Assembly: GCA_903839965.1 (NCBI GenBank)
Contig: CAIMEK010000349.1
Span: 1-6,887 of the forward strand
Source of the DNA: an uncultured Acetobacteraceae bacterium
GTDB lineage: Bacteria > Pseudomonadota > Alphaproteobacteria > Acetobacterales > Acetobacteraceae
Reading direction: 5' to 3'
Length of the DNA stretch: 6,887 bases
A program made the translations under genes and the position numbers. Numbering within the stretch: the stretch's first letter is position 1; each line of letters opens with the position of its first letter. Below, one piece after another: positions 1 to 4,608 of the stretch. The notes beneath the pieces are model-generated. The model was given only the letters and a program-made list of their open reading frames with translations, was not told where the DNA came from and ran no database searches.

Positions 1-2
1 GC

Positions 3-173
3 CAGCGCCCGGTCCGCCCCGCACCCGCACCCGCACCGCCGCCGCCTCCCGTGGCCGTGCCACCCCCCGCGCCCGCGCGACCCCGCGCGCTCCCGCCACC
101 CGGCGAGGACGCTCCCCGCTGCTCCGGCTTCCCCTGGCACCTGCTCCTCGGGTTGCCCGAGAAACCCGCCTGA
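3..173 (+). CDS. 3' end of a proline/alanine-rich protein, cut by the left edge
   Basis: The frame starting at base 3 is open from the window edge to a TGA at 171-173, giving about 56 residues. It begins with a low-complexity Pro/Ala/Arg stretch containing APAPAP and a run of five prolines. It ends in a more ordered tail, CSGFPWHLLLGLPEKPA. Third codon positions are mostly G or C, as in the other genes here, and Pro-rich linker followed by a short hydrophobic tail is a plausible C-terminus. Against it: G+C is so high that all frames are open for long stretches, and frame 2 also reads through this region. No family can be named, and the start lies outside the window. The call rests on codon bias and composition only. 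Confidence 0.42.
   Translation, partial: QRPVRPAPAPAPPPPPVAVPPPAPARPRALPPPGEDAPRCSGFPWHLLLGLPEKPA
19..36 (+). repeat. Three tandem copies of the 6-mer CCGCAC
   Basis: CCGCAC occurs three times head to tail. In the frame of the proposed left-edge gene it encodes alternating Ala-Pro, so it fits a flexible linker that could expand or shrink by slippage. Confidence 0.7.
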
Positions 174-233
174 CCTGCCACGCCCAGGTGCGACCTAATT
201 GTTCCGATTACGTATCTACCGGCCGGCGCAGCA

Positions 234-249
234 GGATGCATCTGCATCC
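234..249. other. Perfect 7-bp inverted repeat, possible terminator or operator
   Basis: GGATGCA (234-240) and TGCATCC (243-249) are perfect reverse complements around a 2-base centre. The dyad sits in the non-coding gap between the left-edge gene (stop at 173) and the end of the leftward amidase (stop at 271). On the plus strand it is followed by a C-run and ATTTTC, so it could be a weak terminator for the left-edge gene. As RNA, the centre is too tight and one or two pairs would have to open. There is no long U-tract on either strand. It could also be a protein-binding site or chance. Confidence 0.35.
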
Positions 250-270
250 CCCCATTTTCGTCCCGCCACC

Positions 271-1815
271 CTACAACCCCGGCGGCGCCACAAACCCTCC
301 AATCTCCGCCTCGATCATCCCGGCAAACCCGATCGTCGTCAGATCCTCCAGATACCCACCAATAATCTGCACCCCGATCGGCAGGCCGCCCTCGCCATGC
401 CCAATCGGCGCCACCGTCGCCGGTAGCCCCGCCAGCGTCGCCACCGCGCACCACGCCACTTGGTTGTCGTACGGCAGCTTCCGCCCATCCACCTCCAGCC
501 GGCGCGCGAAGTGCTGCGACGGCGAATGATCGTGCGGAAACGCCGGCGTCGGCATCGGCGGGCACAGCACCACATCCACCTCGCGCAACAGCGCCTGCCA
601 CCGCGTCCGCAATCCCTCACGCACTCGGCTCGACCTGATCCACCCCGCGTGGCCCGCCGTTATGCCGCGCAGCCACATGGCGGTCAGGCTCAAATCGTCG
701 GGCGCCAGCGCCGCCGCCGCGCTCTCGGCCTCCAGGCGCTCCCGCGGCGCCAGGTCGGCAGCGAAAATCGCCGACAACAGCGTAACGTAGTTGCGCGTGG
801 TGCGCGCCAGGTCGGGCAGGCCGGGGTGCCGGCGCAGCACCGTGCAGCCCAGCTTGCCCAACCGCTCCGCCAGCCCGTTGAGCGCCGACTTCACGCTCTC
901 CGCGGTCGGGAACAGCGGATGCGCGTCGAGCACCAGCACACGATAGTCCGAAATCCTGTCGTGCCGCGCCGCCGGCAGCGCCAGCTGGTAGCCGATGCCG
1001 TCCCACAACGGATCGGGCCCGGCCAGCACCTGCAATTCGAGCACCAGGTCGCCGGCGCTGCGCGCCATCGGGCCGATCACCGCCATGTCGCCGCGCACCG
1101 GAATGGGCGGCGTGTCGGGATAGCCGGCGCCGCGCTGCGGCACCAGGTCGAGGCTCGGCTTGTGGGCGAACACGCCGCAGAAATGCGCCGGCGCCCGCAG
1201 CGACCCGCCGATGTCCGAGCCGAGTTCCAGCGCCACGTACCCCGCCGCCAGCGCCGCCGCCGACCCGCCCGACGACCCGCCCGGAGTGCGCCGCACATCC
1301 CAGGGATTGTTGGTGGTGCCGTACACGTCGTTGTAGCTCTGCCAGTCCGACAGCCCCGCGGGAACGTTGGTCTTGCCGATAATCACCGCGCCGGCCGCCT
1401 TCAGCCGCGCCACCGCCAGCGCGTCGAAATCGGGCCGCCAGGTGCGGAACTTCTGCAAGCCCCAACTCGTCGGCAGTCCGGCGACGTTGAATTGTTCCTT
1501 TACCGTCATGGGCAGGCCGAGCAACGGCCGCCGCTCGCCGCGCGCCAGGGCGGCATCCGCGGCATCGGCGGCGACGCGCGCCCGGTCGAAGTCGCGCACG
1601 ACGACGGCGTTGATCTTCGCATCGATTGCCTCGATACGGGCAATCGTGGCGCCGAGCAGCTCGCGGGCGGAAACCTGCCGCGCCGCCAGCATCTGCAGCA
1701 GCTCGCGCGCCGTGCCGTACGGCGCCGCCTCGGCGGCCATCGCGCGGCCCCCCGGCCAACCGGCCGCCGCGACCATCCCGGCTACGAAGCTCCGCCGGTT
1801 CAGTTCGTAGGTCAT
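271..1815 (-). CDS. Amidase-signature family amidase with Tat-like signal peptide
   Basis: Amidase-signature hydrolase of 514 residues, a usual length, cleaving a C-N amide bond in an unidentified substrate. The Ser-cisSer-Lys triad is readable: Lys106 in MTVKEQFNVAG, cis-Ser181 in TPGGSSGGSAAAL and nucleophile Ser205 in GSDIGGSLR; the 24-residue spacing between the serines matches FAAH and GatA. The family's GLPIGVQIIG motif lies at 477-486. I chose the ATG at 1815 because it puts NRRSFVAG at residues 6-13, followed by a hydrophobic stretch and AMA-AEA, which looks like a twin-arginine signal peptide. Upstream in-frame ATGs at 1848 and 1956 would bury that signal. GGGAAAG precedes the start. 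This is not GatA: it has an export signal and no gatB or gatC neighbour. The family is clear, but substrate and operon partners are unknown. The 158-base gap to the divergent gene shows no convincing promoter. Confidence 0.93.
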   Translation of the reverse strand: MTYELNRRSFVAGMVAAAGWPGGRAMAAEAAPYGTARELLQMLAARQVSARELLGATIARIEAIDAKINAVVVRDFDRARVAADAADAALARGERRPLLGLPMTVKEQFNVAGLPTSWGLQKFRTWRPDFDALAVARLKAAGAVIIGKTNVPAGLSDWQSYNDVYGTTNNPWDVRRTPGGSSGGSAAALAAGYVALELGSDIGGSLRAPAHFCGVFAHKPSLDLVPQRGAGYPDTPPIPVRGDMAVIGPMARSAGDLVLELQVLAGPDPLWDGIGYQLALPAARHDRISDYRVLVLDAHPLFPTAESVKSALNGLAERLGKLGCTVLRRHPGLPDLARTTRNYVTLLSAIFAADLAPRERLEAESAAAALAPDDLSLTAMWLRGITAGHAGWIRSSRVREGLRTRWQALLREVDVVLCPPMPTPAFPHDHSPSQHFARRLEVDGRKLPYDNQVAWCAVATLAGLPATVAPIGHGEGGLPIGVQIIGGYLEDLTTIGFAGMIEAEIGGFVAPPGL

Positions 1816-1961
1816 CGCTTTCCCACCCCGCCACGAATCCCCGATCATCCCGCCGCCAGGGAGCAGCCCGCAACCCCGCCAGCGCTCCGCCGCGCCGGGA
1901 TGAGCAATCCGGCATGTCCGCGCGACACGTTTCGGTGCATTATTGGGCGGGCCCACCGAAC

Positions 1962-1965
1962 GGAG
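1962..1965 (+). promoter_or_regulatory. Ribosome binding site GGAG of the YXWGXW protein
   Basis: GGAG lies 8 bases before the ATG at 1974. It selects that ATG over the longer open frame that extends upstream, and the protein from this ATG begins with a good signal peptide. Confidence 0.6.
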
Positions 1966-1973
1966 TCGCGACC

Positions 1974-2267
1974 ATGTCCCACCCCACCCGCCGAACTCTG
2001 CTCGCCTCGGTTTTCGTCGGCTTGTCCACCGCCGCGCTGGCGCAACCCGGCTACCCGCCGATGCCGCCGCCGCAAATGGAACAGATGCCGCCGCCGCCGC
2101 GCGGCGCCTACATCTGGCGTCCCGGCCACTGGGTATGGAACGGCCGCACCTATGTGTGGGTCCCCGGCCGCTACGTGCCGCGGCAGTCCTCCTACCATCA
2201 GTGGGTGGAAGGCCATTGGGACATGCGCGGCGGCCGCTGGGTCTGGATCCCGCCGCACTGGCGCTGA
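1974..2267 (+). CDS. Small exported Trp-rich protein with YXWGXW-like repeats
   Basis: A 97-residue protein. Residues 1-23 form a signal peptide (twin Arg in TRRTLLAS, hydrophobic core, AALA before Gln24), so it is probably periplasmic or surface exposed. Residues 24-45 are a Pro/Met linker. Residues 46-96 contain nine tryptophans in four repeats: YIWRPGHW (46-53), YVWVPGRY (60-67), HQWVEGHW (75-82) and WVWIPPHW (89-96), spaced 14, 15 and 14 residues apart. This matches the YXWGXW repeat proteins, small exported proteins of unsettled function common in proteobacteria. There is no catalytic motif and no cysteine. It is transcribed away from the amidase and ends 4 bases from the end of xthA on the opposite strand. 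The real gene is well supported by RBS, signal peptide and repeats; its role is unknown. Confidence 0.85.
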   Translation: MSHPTRRTLLASVFVGLSTAALAQPGYPPMPPPQMEQMPPPPRGAYIWRPGHWVWNGRTYVWVPGRYVPRQSSYHQWVEGHWDMRGGRWVWIPPHWR

Positions 2268-2272
2268 GCGCC
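2260..2272. other. Inverted repeat across the convergent gene ends
   Basis: GGCGC (2260-2264) and GCGCC (2268-2272) pair perfectly, with the TGA stop of the YXWGXW gene as the 3-base loop. The right arm touches the first base of the xthA stop on the other strand. It could slow or stop polymerase from both sides, but the stem is short and no U-tract follows in either direction. Five-base GC palindromes are common at this base composition. Confidence 0.25.
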
Positions 2273-3039
2273 TAGAACGCAACCGTCAATGGAACGTGGT
2301 CGGAGGCTTTCTCCATGCCGCGTTCCGCCCGGTCGGGCGTCGCCTCGGTCAGCCGCTCGGCCAGCCCCGGCGAGAGCAGGGCGTGGTCGATGCGCAGGCC
2401 GATGTCGCGTGGCCAGGCGCCGGCCTGGTAGTCCCAGAACGTGTAGACCGGCCCTTTCGGATGCAGCGCCCGCACCGCATCCGTCAGCCCCAGCCAGATC
2501 AGCGCGCGGAACCGCGCCCGGCTCTCCGGCCGCACCAGCGCGTCGGTCGGCGGCAGCGCCCCGCGGGCGTAATCCGCATCGGTGGGACACAGGTTGAAGT
2601 CGCCGAGGATCGCCAGCGGCCTGTCCGCCTCCAGCAGCGCGGCCGCGCGGGCACGCAGCGCCTCCATCCAGCGCAGCTTGTAGTCGAACCCCGCCTCGCC
2701 GCCGGAATTGCCGTTCGGCAGGTAGATCCCGGCGAAGGTGATGCCCGCGGCCGTCACCTCGATATAGCGGGCGGCCTCTTCCGCCGCCCCCATGCCGGGC
2801 AGCGACCGCTGCGACACCTCGAACGGCACCCGCGCCAGCACCGCCACCCCGTTGTAGGATTTCTGCCCCACCACCGCGCTGCGATACCCCATCGCCTCGA
2901 ACCCGGCGGCGGGGAAGGCGGGTTCCTCGCACTTGATCTCCTGCAGGAACAGCAGTTCGGGCTGGTGCACCCCCAGCCAGCGCCGGACATGGCCATCGCG
3001 CTGGCGGATCGAGTTGACGTTCCACGTCGCGATCCGCAT
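2272..3039 (-). CDS. xthA: Exodeoxyribonuclease III (AP endonuclease)
   Basis: Exonuclease III, the cytoplasmic Mg-dependent enzyme that cuts DNA at abasic sites and degrades 3' ends in base-excision repair. The 255 residues cover the whole endonuclease/exonuclease/phosphatase fold. Active-site motifs are in order: TWNVNS with Asn7, LQEIK with Glu34, IYLPNG with Tyr106, GDFN with Asp147 and Asn149, RIDH with Asp218, and SDH with Asp247 and His248. I chose the ATG at 3039 because MRIATWNVNS is the standard N-terminus; an in-frame ATG at 3081 would overlap the upstream gene and add 14 residues foreign to the family. GAGAG stands 5 bases before the start. It lies 8 bases downstream of the erpA-like gene, so the two are probably co-transcribed. 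It is slightly shorter than E. coli ExoIII (268), with no key residue missing. Confidence 0.96.
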   Translation of the reverse strand: MRIATWNVNSIRQRDGHVRRWLGVHQPELLFLQEIKCEEPAFPAAGFEAMGYRSAVVGQKSYNGVAVLARVPFEVSQRSLPGMGAAEEAARYIEVTAAGITFAGIYLPNGNSGGEAGFDYKLRWMEALRARAAALLEADRPLAILGDFNLCPTDADYARGALPPTDALVRPESRARFRALIWLGLTDAVRALHPKGPVYTFWDYQAGAWPRDIGLRIDHALLSPGLAERLTEATPDRAERGMEKASDHVPLTVAF

Positions 3040-3047
3040 CGCCGCTC

Positions 3048-3374
3048 TCAGTCCACGGAGAAACTCGTGCCGCAGCCACACGCCGTCTTGGCCTGCGGGT
3101 TGCGCACCGCGAAATAGGCGCCCATCAGCTCGTCGGCATAATCGAGCTCCGCCCCCTCCAGCAGGTCGAGGCTGGCCGGGTCGATCACCACCCGCGCGCC
3201 GCCCTGTTCGATCACGGTGTCGTCATCGGCGGCATGGTCGAGGTCGAAGCGGTACTGGAACCCGTTGCAGCCGCCCGCCGACACGGCCACCCGCAGCGCC
3301 GCCGCGCCCGCTTGGGCGGCGACGATCTCGGCAATGCGCGCGGCAGCGCGCCCGGTGAGGCGAAACCTGTCCAT
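3048..3374 (-). CDS. erpA: A-type Fe-S cluster insertion protein, ErpA-like
   Basis: An A-type carrier (HesB/IscA/SufA/ErpA family) of 108 residues that receives Fe-S clusters from a scaffold and hands them to target enzymes in the cytoplasm. The three cluster cysteines are present: Cys36 in AGGCNGFQY, and Cys99 and Cys101 in the C-terminal CGCGTSF. Length is normal. The start is the ATG at 3374, as MDRFRLTGRAAARI opens like the family; the frame stays open to 3599 but would overlap the divergent gene and carries no family sequence. It leads a probable two-gene operon with xthA. No isc or suf genes are nearby, and a solitary copy next to dgt/argS is typical of the copy called ErpA in alphaproteobacteria. 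Assignment to ErpA rather than IscA or SufA is by context and is less certain than the family. Confidence 0.92.
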   Translation of the reverse strand: MDRFRLTGRAAARIAEIVAAQAGAAALRVAVSAGGCNGFQYRFDLDHAADDDTVIEQGGARVVIDPASLDLLEGAELDYADELMGAYFAVRNPQAKTACGCGTSFSVD

Positions 3375-3380
3375 GTTCCC

Positions 3381-3408
3381 AACATAGGCCGATTGCCCGG
3401 TGTTTGAA
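3381..3408 (-). promoter_or_regulatory. Candidate sigma-70-type promoter of the erpA-xthA pair
   Basis: Read on the minus strand, TTCAAA (3408-3403) and TATGTT (3386-3381) are separated by 16 bases. Each matches the sigma-70 consensus at four of six positions. A transcript would start about 7 bases past the -10, at 3374, which is the A of the erpA start codon. No good Shine-Dalgarno precedes that codon: GGGAA is present but only 1 base away. This is a by-eye call in a 64-base gap where a promoter is expected. Confidence 0.33.
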
Positions 3409-3432
3409 GGGTGCGTCGGAACGGTGTATGGC
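3404..3432 (+). promoter_or_regulatory. Candidate promoter of dgt-argS, overlapping the divergent one
   Basis: TTGAAG (3404-3409, four of six consensus positions) and TATGGC (3427-3432, three of six, lacking the important final T) are 17 bases apart. The expected start point is 3439, the A of the dgt ATG, and no clear Shine-Dalgarno lies before it. The -35 overlaps the -35 of the divergent candidate, so the two could compete for polymerase. The -10 is weak. Confidence 0.25.
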
Positions 3433-3438
3433 CCGGCC

Positions 3439-4587
3439 ATGTCCGCCGCTCCCTGGGCCGTGCAGAAGGAAACCGCGCGTGGCCGGCTCCACCCCGAGCC
3501 GGAGGCGTCCACGCGCTCGCCCTGGCAGCGCGACCGCGACCGCATCATCCACAGCGCCGCCTTCCGCAAGCTGCAGTACAAAACCCAGGTCTTCGTCAAC
3601 CACGAGGGCGATTTCTACCGCACCCGGCTGACCCACAGCATCGAGGTGGCGCAGATCGCCCGCTCCGTCACCCGCGAGCTGGGCCTAGACGAGGACCTCA
3701 CCGAAGCGCTCGCCCTGGCGCACGACCTCGGCCATCCGCCGTTCGGCCATGCCGGGGAGGAAGCGCTGGCGACGGCGATGCAGCCATTCGGCGGCTTCGA
3801 CCACAACGCCCAGAGCCTGCGCGTGGTGACCCTGCTGGAAGCGCGCTACGCCGCTTTCGACGGCCTGAACCTGAGCTGGGAAACCCTGGAGGGCCTGGCC
3901 AAGCACAACGGTCCGGTCCGCCGTCCGCCGCCCTACGTCGCCGAGTACGACGCCCGCCACAAGCTCGACCTCACCACCTTCGCCGCGCTCGAGGCCCAGG
4001 TGGCGGCGCAGGCCGACGACATCGCCTACCACGCCCACGACCTCGACGACGGCTGGCGGGCCGGCTTCTTCGACGCGGCCGACATGCAGCATCTGCCGGT
4101 GGTGGGCGAGGCGCTGGCCGAGGCCGCCCGCGCCAGCCTCGACATGCCGCCCCCACGGCTGCGCCACGAAACCATCCGCCGGGTCATCGACCGGCTGGTC
4201 ACCGACCTGGTGGCCGACAGCCGCCGCCGCATCGCCGCCCTGGCCCCGCTCAACGCCGACGCCGTCCGCCGCGCCCGCCGCCCGATGGTGGGGTTCAGCG
4301 AGCAGATGGCCGAGGCCAACCGGGTGATCCGGGAATTCCTGTTCGCCCGCATGTACCGCCACTGGCGGGTCAACCGCATGACCGCCAAGGCGCGCTGTGT
4401 GGTCGGAGAGATTTTTGCCCTGCTGCACGGCAACACCGGCCTGCTGCCGGACGACTGGCGCGCCCGGGCCGGCGATTCCGGCACTGTGCGCGCCGCGACG
4501 GTGGTGTGCGACTACATCGCCGGCATGACCGACCGCTACGCCCGCGAGGAACACCTGCGGCTGACGGACCTTTCGGTCTCCGGCTGA
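3439..4587 (+). CDS. dgt: dGTPase-like deoxynucleoside triphosphate triphosphohydrolase
   Basis: HD-domain dNTP triphosphohydrolase of 382 residues, of the broad bacterial dGTPase-like family that splits dNTPs into nucleoside and triphosphate and so affects dNTP pools. The metal-binding set is visible: His66 in RTRLTHSIEVAQIAR, His95-Asp96 in AHDLGHPPFGHAGE and Asp194 in QADDIAYHAHDLDDG. Family segments RDRDRIIHSAAFRKL near the N-terminus and GFSEQMAEANRVIREFLF near residue 290 are intact. I chose the ATG at 3439; MSAAPWAV fits the family opening, while the ATG at 3400 would add 13 unconserved residues. A GTG at 3424 is possible. No strong Shine-Dalgarno precedes 3439. It is followed within 21 bases by argS, suggesting one transcript. 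dGTP preference is not proven by sequence; relatives are often annotated deoxyguanosinetriphosphate triphosphohydrolase-like. Confidence 0.94.
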   Translation: MSAAPWAVQKETARGRLHPEPEASTRSPWQRDRDRIIHSAAFRKLQYKTQVFVNHEGDFYRTRLTHSIEVAQIARSVTRELGLDEDLTEALALAHDLGHPPFGHAGEEALATAMQPFGGFDHNAQSLRVVTLLEARYAAFDGLNLSWETLEGLAKHNGPVRRPPPYVAEYDARHKLDLTTFAALEAQVAAQADDIAYHAHDLDDGWRAGFFDAADMQHLPVVGEALAEAARASLDMPPPRLRHETIRRVIDRLVTDLVADSRRRIAALAPLNADAVRRARRPMVGFSEQMAEANRVIREFLFARMYRHWRVNRMTAKARCVVGEIFALLHGNTGLLPDDWRARAGDSGTVRAATVVCDYIAGMTDRYAREEHLRLTDLSVSG

Positions 4588-4598
4588 TACGTCTGTAT

Positions 4599-4602
4599 GG
4601 AA
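4599..4602 (+). promoter_or_regulatory. Ribosome binding site GGAA deciding the argS start
   Basis: Three in-frame ATGs lie close together at 4597, 4606 and 4609. GGAA is 6 bases before the ATG at 4609 and only 3 before 4606, and it overlaps the ATG at 4597. The spacing favours 4609, giving MDQNIFASMRVRV. Confidence 0.45.
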
Positions 4603-4608
4603 ACAATG

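Noticed and set aside
188..529. Plus-strand open frame entering the amidase end
   Set aside because: Pro/Ser/Arg-rich translation antisense to the conserved C-terminus of the amidase, with no ribosome binding site.
1816..1973. Promoters for the amidase and YXWGXW genes
   Set aside because: A promoter region is expected here, but I found no -35/-10 pair on either strand good enough to report.
460..3117. Plus-strand open frame of 885 codons crossing amidase, YXWGXW gene and xthA
   Set aside because: It lies antisense to two genes with complete catalytic motifs, its translation is Arg/Gln/His-rich low complexity, and it contains no recognisable domain. It is an artefact of high G+C.
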